Below are positions 40,008-48,505 of a stretch of 64,000 nt of DNA, piece by piece. How positions within the stretch are numbered: the stretch's first letter is position 1; the number at the start of each line of letters is the position of its first letter. A program made the position numbers and the translations under genes. The DNA is from Devosia sp. GTDB taxonomy: Bacteria > Pseudomonadota > Alphaproteobacteria > Rhizobiales > Devosiaceae. The DNA lies in contig NZ_JAGIAW010000010.1 in NCBI RefSeq assembly GCF_017744655.1, positions 62,001 to 126,000 on the forward strand, in the 5' to 3' direction. The notes beneath the pieces are model-generated. The model did no database searches. It saw only the letters and a list, made by a program, of their open reading frames with translations, and was not told where the DNA came from.

Positions 40008-41783
40008 ATGTCACGAATTTTCGCCCAGTTCTGGCGCCTCATGCAGCTTTGCCTTGCCGGACCGGGCGGGAAATGGAGCATTGCGCTCTTTGCCCTCATC
40101 GTCGCGCTCGACCTGGGCGGGGTCTATGCCACTATTCTGATCGTCAGTTGGACCGGCGCCTTTTATGGCGCGCTTGAAGCCATGGATGGCGCCGAGGCTG
40201 TTCGGCAGGTCGGGATTTTCGGGATGATCGTCGCGGGCAATTCGGCCCGGCATCTCATTGGCCAATTGATGAGGAAGCGCTTGGAAATGCTCTGGCGCGG
40301 TCGCCTGACCTCGGGCGCGCTCGATATTTGGCTTGCCAACAAGGCCTACTGGCACATAGCCAATGCCACATTCGCGCATTGGGGCAACGCATCCGGCGGC
40401 CCGAAGGGCTATGCCGTCGACAATCCCGACCAGCGCATCGCCGATGATTGCCGGATTTTCATCACCGCGCTCCTTGGCGAAGTGCTCGATATGATCAGCC
40501 GCATTGTCGGGCTTTTTTCCTATATCGCGCTCCTCTGGAGCCTCACCAATTTTCCGCTCTCGCTTGCGCCCATCGGCATCAATATCGAGATCCCGAACTA
40601 TATGATCTGGGCCGCCTTCATCTATGTGGCGCTGGCCAGCCTGCTGACGCATGCACTGGGTCATCCGCTCAAGGGACTTATGGTCGAACAGCAGCGTCGT
40701 GAGGCCAATTTCCGTTTCGCGCTGGCGCGGCTGCGTTCGAATTTTGATGAAGTGGCAATGAGCAATGGCGAACGGGCCGAGCGCGGCGTCTTCGATATGC
40801 GTTTTAATGCCATTGTCACTAACTGGAAGAAATTGGTGAATCGCGAGCTGATCCTCGGCTGCTTCACCTATCCCTTCAATCACTCGGTGCTGCGCATCCC
40901 CCTCTTTGTCGCCCTGCCCGGCTATCTTGCGGGCCACGTCGCCTTCGGCGGCCTGATGCAGCTCAGCACCGCCTTTTCCAGCGTCGTCACCAGCCTGTCC
41001 TGGTTCATCTTTTCCTATCGCGATCTTGCAGAACTCGTCGCGGCCTCTTCCCGCCTCGATAATTTCCTCGAAGCGGCCAAAGCTGCGGGCGCGACCGGGC
41101 GCGGTATCGTGCACGAGACCGCTGCGGGCCCCGTCCTGTCGCTGCGCGATGTCCGGGTCAACACGCCTGAAGCGCGGCCTCTGCTCGAAGTACCGATGAT
41201 GGATATCAAACAGGGCGAGGCCGTCTGGCTGCGCGGCGCCTCAGGCCTTGGCAAGACGACGTTGATGAAGGCACTAGCCGGTCTCTGGCCGCATGGCGCA
41301 GGCACCATATTCTCGCCCGAGGCGAGCAAGACCTTCCTGCCGCAGCGCCCTTATTTCCCCATCGGCACGGTCCGCGACGCCCTGGCCTATCCGCGCGCTG
41401 TGGGCGACTATTCCGCGGAAACTCTGGATGCCACGCTCGAAAAGGTCGGCCTCAGCCACATCGCGGGCGTGGAATTCGGCCGCTCGGATACGCGCACCGG
41501 CCATGGCCTGTCCGGTGGCGAACAGCAGAGGTTGGCGCTCGCCCGCCTTCTCCTGCTGCGACCGCAATGGGCTTTGCTCGACGAGCCGGCCTCGGCGCTG
41601 GATCAAGCGGCGGAGGCAGAACTCTTTGCCTTGCTGCGCCGCGAATTGCCGGACGCCACCTTCATCATTGTCGCCCATCGCCAGCCGCAGGGACTTGGCG
41701 AGGTGCGTGTTGTGCATCTCGGCCCGGCCGTGGTTTCCACCCCATCCACTCTCCCCCAACTGCCAGACATAGTGCCAGCATGA
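40008..41783 (+). CDS. BacA/YddA-type ABC transporter (fused membrane domain and ATPase)
   Basis: 591 residues. The membrane part (about 1-345) is of the ABC_membrane_2/SbmA-BacA type, with a first helix at about 26-47 (LFALIVALDLGGVYATILIV) and the family phrase WRGRLTSGALDIWLANKAYWHI. Other phrases are NPDQRIADDCRIF and ALLWSL. The ATPase part has Walker A GASGLGKT at about 411, signature LSGGEQQRLALARLL at about 502 and ALLDEPASALD at about 520. Known relatives move cobalamin, bleomycin and antimicrobial peptides. Here it lies between a TonB receptor and a HemS-like gene and overlaps the latter by ATGA, so an iron or haem related cargo is inferred. Confidence 0.88.
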   Translation: MSRIFAQFWRLMQLCLAGPGGKWSIALFALIVALDLGGVYATILIVSWTGAFYGALEAMDGAEAVRQVGIFGMIVAGNSARHLIGQLMRKRLEMLWRGRLTSGALDIWLANKAYWHIANATFAHWGNASGGPKGYAVDNPDQRIADDCRIFITALLGEVLDMISRIVGLFSYIALLWSLTNFPLSLAPIGINIEIPNYMIWAAFIYVALASLLTHALGHPLKGLMVEQQRREANFRFALARLRSNFDEVAMSNGERAERGVFDMRFNAIVTNWKKLVNRELILGCFTYPFNHSVLRIPLFVALPGYLAGHVAFGGLMQLSTAFSSVVTSLSWFIFSYRDLAELVAASSRLDNFLEAAKAAGATGRGIVHETAAGPVLSLRDVRVNTPEARPLLEVPMMDIKQGEAVWLRGASGLGKTTLMKALAGLWPHGAGTIFSPEASKTFLPQRPYFPIGTVRDALAYPRAVGDYSAETLDATLEKVGLSHIAGVEFGRSDTRTGHGLSGGEQQRLALARLLLLRPQWALLDEPASALDQAAEAELFALLRRELPDATFIIVAHRQPQGLGEVRVVHLGPAVVSTPSTLPQLPDIVPA

Positions 41784-42466
41784 CCACCAATCGCCGCGAG
41801 ATCCTGCCCGTTCCACCCGCTTCGGTCATCCGCAAGCTTCCCGCCATGGGCGATCTGATGATCACCGCCAAGCAGAACGGGGCTACGCATGAACGCATCG
41901 GCACCGTCGAGACGGTCAGCATCGAGGATGGCTGGCTCGTCTGCGGCGGGGCGGCCCACGATAGCCGCATCGACCCCACCCTGATTACCTCCGTCATTAT
42001 CGACCGCACCTCGGTGATGCAGGAAAAGGTCTATCCGCGTATCGATTTCCGCCGCGGCGAAGAGGTTCTCTTCAGCGTCGTCGGTTTTGCCGGCATCGAG
42101 CCTTTCGATGCAGCGCTCGCCGAATTTGGCCCCGGCGAGGCTTTGCCCGAGGAACCCAAGGAGCCGCGCGCCAAGCGCGAGGATGCCAGTCTCGAAGACG
42201 CTGGCGCGCTGCCGCTGCAAGCGGCGCTCGAGGCCGGCACGAAGGTTTCGATCGGCTTCAGGCGTCCCGGTTTTGAGCAGAACTGGACCGGCGTCATCGA
42301 AAGCGTCAAGCCGGCCATGGGTTTCATCAATGTCATGCGCTCCGACTTCCATCTGCACCTGTTGGCCAACACTGTTTCGAGCTGGAATGATGGCGGAGCG
42401 CTCGACGCCGATGGCGTTCCGACCGGCCTGTCCCTGACACTGCACGACGAAACGGTCCCGGCATGA
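41780..42466 (+). CDS. HemS/HutX-like haem utilization protein (single-repeat)
   Basis: 228 residues. Residues about 15-105 line up by eye with a HemS/HmuS half-domain. MGDLMITAKQNGATHERIGTVE corresponds, over less than 20 positions at a time, to the LG.VMALTRN...VHEKIG.YE motif of HemS. IDFRRGEEVLFSVVGF corresponds to the QFFD..G.AVHKVYL strand. A linker rich in E and K (about 125-150) and a small C-terminal domain (about 150-228) follow; the latter I do not recognise. HemS-like proteins bind or degrade haem in the cytoplasm. It overlaps its neighbours by ATGA at both ends. Family call is moderate and rests on pattern and context. Confidence 0.6.
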   Translation: MTTNRREILPVPPASVIRKLPAMGDLMITAKQNGATHERIGTVETVSIEDGWLVCGGAAHDSRIDPTLITSVIIDRTSVMQEKVYPRIDFRRGEEVLFSVVGFAGIEPFDAALAEFGPGEALPEEPKEPRAKREDASLEDAGALPLQAALEAGTKVSIGFRRPGFEQNWTGVIESVKPAMGFINVMRSDFHLHLLANTVSSWNDGGALDADGVPTGLSLTLHDETVPA

Positions 42467-43335
42467 CCGGTATTCCGCACGAACCCGGTCGCTGGCTCGA
42501 CGGCGCGACCGGAACGCCGCTAAGCCACGGCGAGGTGATTGCGCGCATGGCGCATCGCCGCGTCGTGCTCCTCGGGGAAACCCACGACCGGTTCGACATC
42601 CACCGCTGGCAATTGCATGTCTGTGCCGGGCTTTTGGCCCAGCGCAGCGATATTGCCCTCGGCTTTGAAATGTTTCCGCGCCGCTGCCAGTCCGTGCTCG
42701 ATCGCTGGGTGGCCGGCGAACTGAGCGCCGCCGATTTTCTGGAAAGGGCCGAATGGGACACCGTCTGGCGGTTCGATCCCGAGCTTTATATGCCGCTCTT
42801 CCAGTTCTGCCGCCAATTTCGTTTGCCCATGCTGGCGCTCAATTGCGAGCGGCCACTGGTCACCCGTGTCGGCAAGGAGGGCTGGGACGCCATTCCGGAA
42901 GAGGAACGCGATGGCCTGACGCCCGCCGTGCCGGCCAGCCTCGCCCATCGCCAATATCTCTTCGACATCACCGGCGGCGGCCGGTCAGATCGCCCCGTCA
43001 CCCATGCCGCCGATCCCGGTTTTGACCGCTTCGTGCGTGCTCAACAGACCTGGGACCGGGCCTTTGCCTGCAATATTGCCAAGGCGCTCGACGCCGGCAT
43101 TGCCGGCCAGATCGTCGGCATTATTGGCCGCGGTCACATGGACTTTGGCCACGGTACGCCTTTCCAGTTGGCCCAACTCGGCATCGATGACACGGCCATT
43201 CTACTGCCGTCAGACGAGGCAGAGTTCGGCTCGGACCACCGGAATATCGGCGACGCGCTGTTTCGCTTGCCCGGACCGCCAGACCGCGCTGCCCCCAGAA
43301 AACCCCTCCCTATCGAGAAGACTGTCAATGCGTAA
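42463..43335 (+). CDS. ChaN-like haem-binding protein (TIKI/EreA fold)
   Basis: 290 residues of the Cofac_haem_bdg (ChaN) family. The signature is VVLLGETHDRFDIHRWQ with GETHD, followed by ALGFEMFPRRCQ and WDTVWRFDPELYMPL, and the later IIGRGHMDFGHGTP which has two histidines. ChaN of Campylobacter binds two haem molecules as a lipoprotein. This protein has no evident lipobox or signal peptide, so it may be cytoplasmic. It lies between HemS-like and IalB-like genes with a 4-bp overlap at its start and an 8-bp overlap at its end. Confidence 0.82.
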   Translation: MTGIPHEPGRWLDGATGTPLSHGEVIARMAHRRVVLLGETHDRFDIHRWQLHVCAGLLAQRSDIALGFEMFPRRCQSVLDRWVAGELSAADFLERAEWDTVWRFDPELYMPLFQFCRQFRLPMLALNCERPLVTRVGKEGWDAIPEEERDGLTPAVPASLAHRQYLFDITGGGRSDRPVTHAADPGFDRFVRAQQTWDRAFACNIAKALDAGIAGQIVGIIGRGHMDFGHGTPFQLAQLGIDDTAILLPSDEAEFGSDHRNIGDALFRLPGPPDRAAPRKPLPIEKTVNA

Positions 43336-43864
43336 TCCCCTCTTTCCCGCCCTCCTTGCGCTCGGCCTTGCGCTGGCGCCCGTCAGTGCTCAGGAGGCGG
43401 CACCGAGTGCCGGCCTGCCCGGCGGCGCGCAATCGCTCAATGAGGAGCACGGCGACTGGACCGTTTCCTGCCGGGTGGAACAGGCCGCAAAGCTCTGCGT
43501 CATGTCGCAGACTTTGGCCAATAGCCAGAATGGTCAGCCGGTGTTGTCGATCGAGCTCGCGACGCCCGCCGTCGACAAGGCCGAAGGCATGTTGTTGCTG
43601 CCCTTCGGGCTTCGCCTTGCCGATGGCGCGACCCTCAAGGTCGACGGAACGGCTCTGGGCGGCAATTGGGCCTTTGTGACCTGCATCGCCACGGGCTGTC
43701 TCGTGCCCGTCACCTTGGACGCCAGCCAGATCAGCACGCTGCGCGCCGGCACGGAACTTGTCATCACCGCGCTCGGCGCTGGTGGGGGAGAACCGGTAGA
43801 CCTCAAGGTGTCGCTGACCGGCTTTGCCCGGGCGGCCAACCGCTCGGTCGAACTCAGCCTCTAA
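43328..43864 (+). CDS. Invasion-associated locus B (IalB) family protein
   Basis: 178 residues. A signal peptide (about 1-21, PLFPALLALGLALAPVSAQ) is followed by an IalB domain, with the HGDWTVSCRVEQAAKLCVMSQ pattern (two cysteines), MLLLPFGLRLADG and FVTCIATGCLVPV (two more cysteines). Such proteins are periplasmic or outer-membrane associated in alphaproteobacteria; their biochemical role is unclear, although Bartonella IalB affects red cell invasion. The ATG overlaps the end of the ChaN-like gene by 8 bp. Its place here suggests a link to haem or iron uptake, which is inference. Confidence 0.85.
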   Translation: MRNPLFPALLALGLALAPVSAQEAAPSAGLPGGAQSLNEEHGDWTVSCRVEQAAKLCVMSQTLANSQNGQPVLSIELATPAVDKAEGMLLLPFGLRLADGATLKVDGTALGGNWAFVTCIATGCLVPVTLDASQISTLRAGTELVITALGAGGGEPVDLKVSLTGFARAANRSVELSL

Positions 43865-43871
43865 ATGCGAA

Positions 43872-43904
43872 ATCTGGAAGCGACCCGAATGGCCGCTTCC
43901 AGAT
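43872..43904 (+). terminator. Strong hairpin after the iron/haem operon
   Basis: An 11-bp perfect stem ATCTGGAAGCG / CGCTTCCAGAT around an 11-nt loop, starting 8 bp after the IalB-like stop. There is no U-run, so it may slow decay or act with Rho rather than be a simple intrinsic terminator. It separates the operon from the oppositely transcribed SDR group. Confidence 0.55.
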
Positions 43905-43929
43905 CACGGCTGTTGCAATGGGGTCGCTT

Positions 43930-44073
43930 CTAACCCCAGCGGACGCCGGAGCGCCGCGGGCTTGACGGCGCAAGGGACGTGGCTGCCAACCGTGCCGCCA
44001 GGAGGTCAAATATCCGCCGGCCCTTGCGGACATGCCAGCGCAGGGTGGCCCGAACGATCTGGACCGTTGTCAT
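43930..44073 (-). CDS. Short basic ORF coupled to the SDR gene
   Basis: A 47-residue frame starting at an ATG that overlaps the SDR stop codon by four bases (ATGA), so it could be translated by coupling. The sequence has the strongly basic start TLRWHVRKGRRIFDLLAARLA, which would form an amphipathic helix, and no recognised domain. The exact overlap argues for a real gene; short length and lack of family argue against. It ends before the operon hairpin at 43872-43904. Confidence 0.35.
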   Translation of the reverse strand: MTTVQIVRATLRWHVRKGRRIFDLLAARLAATSLAPSSPRRSGVRWG

Positions 44074-44816
44074 CGCCCCGCTTCCCATAGCGCTACTGCA
44101 TCGGGACCGGCGGGGTAGCGCAACTGTTCCGTGCCATCCGTCGCGGCGCGCCAGATTGCCTCGGCCACGTCGCTTTCGCTGGTCGTCATTGCCGGCTTGG
44201 CAAAGGCTGCAAAGATGGGTCCTGCAACTTCGGCATAGGCCGGCGGGATCAGGTCCGCGATCGGCAGTTCGGTATTGGCGGTAAAGCGGGTGGTCGGCGC
44301 ATAACCCGGCTCCACCAGTTTGACCCGGATATTGAAGCCGCGCAGTTCCTCCGCCAATGAGCCCGAAAAGCCCTCGATAGCCATTTTGGTCGCCGTATAG
44401 GCGGCGGCAAAGGGGGACGGCGCCAGAGTGACACTGGACGTGACGTTGATGATCGTCCCGCCACCATTTTCGCGCATGCCGGCGAGAGCTGCCTGCACCA
44501 TGGCCATAGTGCCAATTGTATTGGTTTCGAAGAGTTTTCGGACATGGTTCAGCGGCGAGGCCTCGAAGGCGCCGACCATGCCGATGCCGGCATTATTGAC
44601 CAGAACGTCGATCGGCCCGGCGGCATGGAGGCCGGCCGCGATGCTGTCGCTGTCGGTGACATCGATGGGCAGGACGCGGATGCGGTCGTCTGCCGGCAAG
44701 AGTTCGGGCTGCGGCCGGCGCATGGCGGCAATGACCTTCCAGCCCTGACGATGAAAGTGGCGGGCCGTTTCGAGGCCATAGCCCGAGGACGTGCCGGTGA
44801 TGAGAATGGTGTTCAT
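44070..44816 (-). CDS. SDR family oxidoreductase
   Basis: 248 residues, classical short-chain dehydrogenase. The cofactor motif is TGTSSGYG near the N-terminus, followed by the NNAGIG motif, the catalytic Ser (NVTSSVTL), Tyr and Lys (AAYTATKMA), and a proline-glycine EPGYAP loop after the active site. A basic residue at the end of the second strand (AAMRRPQ) suggests NADPH preference. It is the last gene but one of a three- or four-gene group divergent from an AraC regulator. AAGGAAC precedes the start. Confidence 0.9.
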   Translation of the reverse strand: MNTILITGTSSGYGLETARHFHRQGWKVIAAMRRPQPELLPADDRIRVLPIDVTDSDSIAAGLHAAGPIDVLVNNAGIGMVGAFEASPLNHVRKLFETNTIGTMAMVQAALAGMRENGGGTIINVTSSVTLAPSPFAAAYTATKMAIEGFSGSLAEELRGFNIRVKLVEPGYAPTTRFTANTELPIADLIPPAYAEVAGPIFAAFAKPAMTTSESDVAEAIWRAATDGTEQLRYPAGPDAVALWEAGR

Positions 44817-44856
44817 GATGATGTTCCTTTGTGTGCGGTGAGTGGGATGCTGCCGA

Positions 44857-45813
44857 TCAGGCAGCGGCGTTGAGGAAGCGGCCGAGCCATGCCGTGCGGG
44901 CCTGGCGGGCGGTGGTGGAAAGAGGTGCGTCAGGGAACATGGCGTCGAAGCCATGGAAGCCGCCGGCCCAGATATGCAGTTCGGCCTGGCCGCCCGCCGC
45001 CCAGATGCGGCTCGCATAATCGGCATTTTCGTCGCGAAAGACTTCCGCCGTGCCCGCGTCGATATAGGCGGTCGGGAGGCCCGAAAGATCGGCTGCGCGG
45101 GCTGCGGAAACATAGGGCGACACTTCGGTTTCGCCGGTACCGCCGAGGACCGATTTCCAGCCGAAGGCATTCTTTTCCTGCGTCCAGACGCCGGGATCGC
45201 CGGCATATTGGCGGCTGGATATGGTGTCGTTCCGGTGGTCCAGCATCGGACAGATGAGGATTTGCGCTGAGATCGCGGGGCCGCCGAGATCGCGGGCCAT
45301 GAGGACCATGCCTGCAGCGAGCCCGCCGCCAGCGCTGGCCCCGGCCACGATGATGCGGGCTGGATCGATCCCGAGGTCCGCAGCGTGGGCCGCGACCCAG
45401 GCCAGACCCTGATAGCAATCCTCGACCAGGGTGCTGCCGGAGACCTCTGGGGCCAGACGATAATCGACCGTGACAACGACGGCGCCGAAGCGCTCAAGCC
45501 ATTCGAGCGGAATATCGAGATTGGCGAAACGATCGCCCATCACCATGCCGCCGCCATGCACCCAATAGATGCAAGGCGCGGCATCGGCATTGGCGCCGGC
45601 CTGGCGGAAGATGGACAGGGGCATGGCAAAACCATCTGCGGTTTCGACCTCGACCTCAAGATGATCGAGCGAGCGGCCTTCGAGATAGGTTTCGACCGGG
45701 GTCCTATATTGCCGCATCTGCAAGAGGATTTCGGCATCGAGGGTAACGCCCAGCGGCATGCCGGCGAGCCGGGCAGCGAGGTCGGGATCGAGAGCGGGAC
45801 GTGGGAGAGACAT
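44857..45813 (-). CDS. Alpha/beta hydrolase, hormone-sensitive lipase (family IV) type
   Basis: 318 residues. The oxyanion motif is WVHGGGMVMGD, the nucleophile elbow is GASAGGG (the usual GDSAGG with Ala for Asp), and the acid and histidine are in IDAGTAEVFRDE and AGGFHGFD. These features define the HSL-type esterases of carboxylic esters. There is no signal peptide. The gene is followed by the SDR gene after 40 bp, and preceded by the monooxygenase. Together they would cleave an ester and reduce or oxidise the product, which is inference from the operon. Confidence 0.88.
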   Translation of the reverse strand: MSLPRPALDPDLAARLAGMPLGVTLDAEILLQMRQYRTPVETYLEGRSLDHLEVEVETADGFAMPLSIFRQAGANADAAPCIYWVHGGGMVMGDRFANLDIPLEWLERFGAVVVTVDYRLAPEVSGSTLVEDCYQGLAWVAAHAADLGIDPARIIVAGASAGGGLAAGMVLMARDLGGPAISAQILICPMLDHRNDTISSRQYAGDPGVWTQEKNAFGWKSVLGGTGETEVSPYVSAARAADLSGLPTAYIDAGTAEVFRDENADYASRIWAAGGQAELHIWAGGFHGFDAMFPDAPLSTTARQARTAWLGRFLNAAA

Positions 45814-45882
45814 GGTTTTTCCTTGCGTGGTTGAGCGCGAAAAAGGCGCGGCGATGTCTGGGTTTCTTTGGGCCCGAGGGCG

Positions 45883-46191
45883 TTAGCCGAGGAGGGCCTT
45901 GCCACCGACCGGCACGGCATCGACATAGGTCGATTCACCGCCAACGAGTGGGGCGAAGCGGGCGGTATAGGTCCGGGCGATGTCGCTTTCGAAAAAGCGG
46001 CCATGTGCCTCACGGCTGGTCCAGCCTTCGGTCACAAAGACCAGATCGGGATTGCTTGCCGACCGGGCGACGAGAAAGACCAGGCAATCGTCGTGGTGGA
46101 GGGCCGGTGCTTCGAGCAGCAGAGCGACAAGAGCGTCGCCCTTGCCGGGCTGAGCGGGGATGGTGGCGTGAAAACCGTGATTGATGGTCAT
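45883..46191 (-). CDS. Antibiotic biosynthesis monooxygenase (ABM) domain protein
   Basis: 102 residues, ferredoxin-like dimeric alpha/beta barrel fold. Its sequence has HATIPAQPGKGDALVALLLEA, then LVFVTEGWTSREAHGRFF, the last a typical ABM phrase, as in YgiN-like quinol monooxygenases. The start at 46191 has AGGACC upstream. It is the first gene of the group divergent from araC-type regulator 46376 and may be the first step in handling a quinone or aromatic compound. Confidence 0.75.
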   Translation of the reverse strand: MTINHGFHATIPAQPGKGDALVALLLEAPALHHDDCLVFLVARSASNPDLVFVTEGWTSREAHGRFFESDIARTYTARFAPLVGGESTYVDAVPVGGKALLG

Positions 46192-46286
46192 TGGAAGGTC
46201 CTTTGGGGTTGCAGCAGCACTGGCTGCCGGTGATCCCAATCAACCACCAGACCGGGTCGCAGCGTTAGTCGAGGACTCTTCAAAAC

Positions 46287-46322
46287 TTGCACAATCCTAC
46301 CACCAAAGAGAGAATTGTTGCA
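46287..46322. promoter_or_regulatory. Imperfect inverted repeat in the AraC divergent spacer
   Basis: TTGCACAAT and ATTGTTGCA face each other 18 bp apart, an imperfect inverted repeat, about 54 bp upstream of the regulator start and about 95 bp upstream of the monooxygenase gene. It is an AT-rich part of the spacer. AraC proteins more often bind direct repeats, so this is only a candidate. Confidence 0.3.
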
Positions 46323-46375
46323 CTGGATGAATGGCGGGGCTATTGCTCTGACATTGAGAAAACCGAGGTCAGGCG

Positions 46376-47278
46376 ATGCTGATCGACGAACTGCGTGACC
46401 TGATCGAGCGCCATGCGCGAGAAGATGGGACTACCCCTATCGATGGCGTTATGGTCGCGAGACACGATATATCGGCGCCGGAACATTCCATGTCCGGGTC
46501 GGTCATGGCGCTGATCGCCCAGGGGGTGAAACGCCTGGCTTTGGGGGACCGCGTTTATGAGTATGGCGCAGGTCAGTTTCTTGTTTCTTCGCTCGACATG
46601 CCCGTATCGGGCCAATTCGTCGGGGCCAGCAGCGCGGAACCGGCGCTGGGTTTTGGCCTGATATTGCATCCACCCAGCATTGCCGACCTGCTGTTGCGTT
46701 CCGGCGCTTCGATGGCGCGGGACGGTCGCGGCGCAGCCCCTTCGGCGATGGCTGTCAGCGATGCACCGCAGCAACTGCTCGAGGCGGTCGTTCGGCTATT
46801 GCGCTTGCTCGATTCTCCACGTGACCTGCCGGTGCTCGCACCGCTCATCAAGCAGGAAATTCTGTGGTGGCTAATCGTGGGCGAACAGGGCGCGGCGGTG
46901 CGCCATCTTGGCCTTGCGGACAGCAATCTCAGCCATATTGCGAGAGCGGTGAGCTGGATCCGCGAGCATTATGCACGGCCATTCCGCGTGGAGGATGTCG
47001 CCGAAATCTCGGGCATGAGCGCCTCGGCCTTTTACCGCCATTTTCAGGCCGTTACCGCCATGAGCCCGATCCAGTTCCAAAAACAGATCCGCCTGCAGGA
47101 AGCCCGTTTGAAGCTGGCATCGGGGCGCCATGACGTGACCGGCGTCGGCTATAGCGTCGGCTATGACAGCCCCACTCAGTTCAGCCGTGAATATCGCCGC
47201 CAGTTCGGCACGCCGCCGAGCCAAGATAGCGCCCGATTGCGTCAGTTGCCGGACGGAAAACTATCGGCGCTGGCTTGA
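46376..47278 (+). CDS. AraC family transcriptional regulator
   Basis: 300 residues. The N-terminal AraC_N domain (about 25-180, with the phrase GVMVARHDISAPEH and SSLDMPVSGQF) is of the kind seen in aldehyde or cinnamate sensing regulators. Two C-terminal helix-turn-helix motifs follow at about 195-290 (FRVEDVAEISGMSASAFYRHFQA and VGYDSPTQFSREYRRQFG). It is divergent from the monooxygenase/esterase/SDR group and is their probable activator. Its 3' end overlaps the converging coaBC by 18 bp. Confidence 0.88.
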   Translation: MLIDELRDLIERHAREDGTTPIDGVMVARHDISAPEHSMSGSVMALIAQGVKRLALGDRVYEYGAGQFLVSSLDMPVSGQFVGASSAEPALGFGLILHPPSIADLLLRSGASMARDGRGAAPSAMAVSDAPQQLLEAVVRLLRLLDSPRDLPVLAPLIKQEILWWLIVGEQGAAVRHLGLADSNLSHIARAVSWIREHYARPFRVEDVAEISGMSASAFYRHFQAVTAMSPIQFQKQIRLQEARLKLASGRHDVTGVGYSVGYDSPTQFSREYRRQFGTPPSQDSARLRQLPDGKLSALA

Positions 47279-48505
47279 CGCCAATCTGGTTTCGGTAAGG
47301 ACATCCCAGATGGCGTCGGCCAAGGCGGATTTGCTCATGACCGCGAAGTCACGCGGGGCATGGTCGCGGGCGAGGAGCGTGCCGCCATTGGTGCCGACCT
47401 GAAAGCCGGTCGCGCTGGCTTCGCCGATCCGGGCCACGGGATTGGCGAAAAGGAAATCGAGGCCCTTGCGATCGAGCTTGAGCTGGCCGTTTTCGACGAC
47501 ATCGTCGGTTTCGGCGGCAAAGCCGAGGAACCACTGGCCGCTCGCCGCATCACGGAGCGAGCCGAGCACATCAACGGAAGGCACGAGATCGAGCGTCGTG
47601 GCTGAATTGGCGCGCTTGAGCTTTTTGGCCGAGGGCTCGGCCACGCGATAATCCATGACGGCGGCGGTGGCGATGACACCATTGGCTTCGGGCAGAATTT
47701 TGAGGGCGGCGGCGGCCATTTCTTCGGCGGTGCGGACTTCTACAACGGTAAGGCGCGATGCGGCATCGGCCGACGCCACCGGACGAATGACGCCCTTGTC
47801 GACACCCAGCACCATGCTGACGCGGGCGCCGCGACGGAGCGCGGCTTCGGCCATGGCGGCGCCCATGCGGCCGGTCGAGTGATTGGTGATGTAGCGCACC
47901 GCATCGATCGGCGTGGTGGTCGGGCCGGAAGTGATGAGGACGTGGACGCCCGCCAGGTCCTCTTTGGTGGATTCGTTGAGTTGTGTGTTGATCGCCTGCA
48001 CGATGCTGTCGACGCTGGCCAATTTGCCAACACCCACTTCGCCACAGGCCAGAATACCGGAGGCGGGGTCGACGAAGCGCGCGCCGGCATCGGCAAGGCT
48101 GCGCAGATGGGTCTGGGTGACGGGCTTGTTCCACATCACCGTGTTCATGGCCGGGGCAATGAGGAGCGGCGCTTCGGTTGCGAGCGCCACGGTAGTGAGA
48201 AGATCGTCTGCAAGGCCCAAGGCGAGCCTGGCGAGCGTATTGGCGCTGGCCGGCGCGACGACGAAAAGGTCGGCCCAGCGGGCGAGGTCGATATGTTCGG
48301 TGCCCGAAATGTCGGCGCCAAAAATGGCCGAGCGCACCGGGTTACCACTGAGGGTTTCGAGCACCAGCGGGGTGACGAACTGGGTGGCGCTTTCTGTGAG
48401 GATGCAGCGGACGCGATGGCCCTGCTTGATCAATTGCGAGACGACATCGGCCATCTTGTAGGCGGCGATGCTGCCGGTGATGCCGATGAGGATATTGCTA
48501 GCCAT
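47261..48505 (-). CDS. coaBC: Bifunctional phosphopantothenoylcysteine decarboxylase / phosphopantothenate-cysteine ligase
   Basis: 414 residues. The N-terminal flavoprotein decarboxylase part (about 1-190) has GITGSIAAYKMADVVSQL, the catalytic His in GTEHIDLARW and the substrate lid with APAMNTVMW. The C-terminal ligase part (about 195-414) has ITSGPTTTPIDAVRYITNHSTGRMG and ATAAVMDYR. It catalyses the second and third steps of CoA synthesis. The start overlaps the end of coaX by 8 bp, so two CoA genes form an operon. Confidence 0.93.
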   Translation of the reverse strand: MASNILIGITGSIAAYKMADVVSQLIKQGHRVRCILTESATQFVTPLVLETLSGNPVRSAIFGADISGTEHIDLARWADLFVVAPASANTLARLALGLADDLLTTVALATEAPLLIAPAMNTVMWNKPVTQTHLRSLADAGARFVDPASGILACGEVGVGKLASVDSIVQAINTQLNESTKEDLAGVHVLITSGPTTTPIDAVRYITNHSTGRMGAAMAEAALRRGARVSMVLGVDKGVIRPVASADAASRLTVVEVRTAEEMAAAALKILPEANGVIATAAVMDYRVAEPSAKKLKRANSATTLDLVPSVDVLGSLRDAASGQWFLGFAAETDDVVENGQLKLDRKGLDFLFANPVARIGEASATGFQVGTNGGTLLARDHAPRDFAVMSKSALADAIWDVLTETRLASSQRR

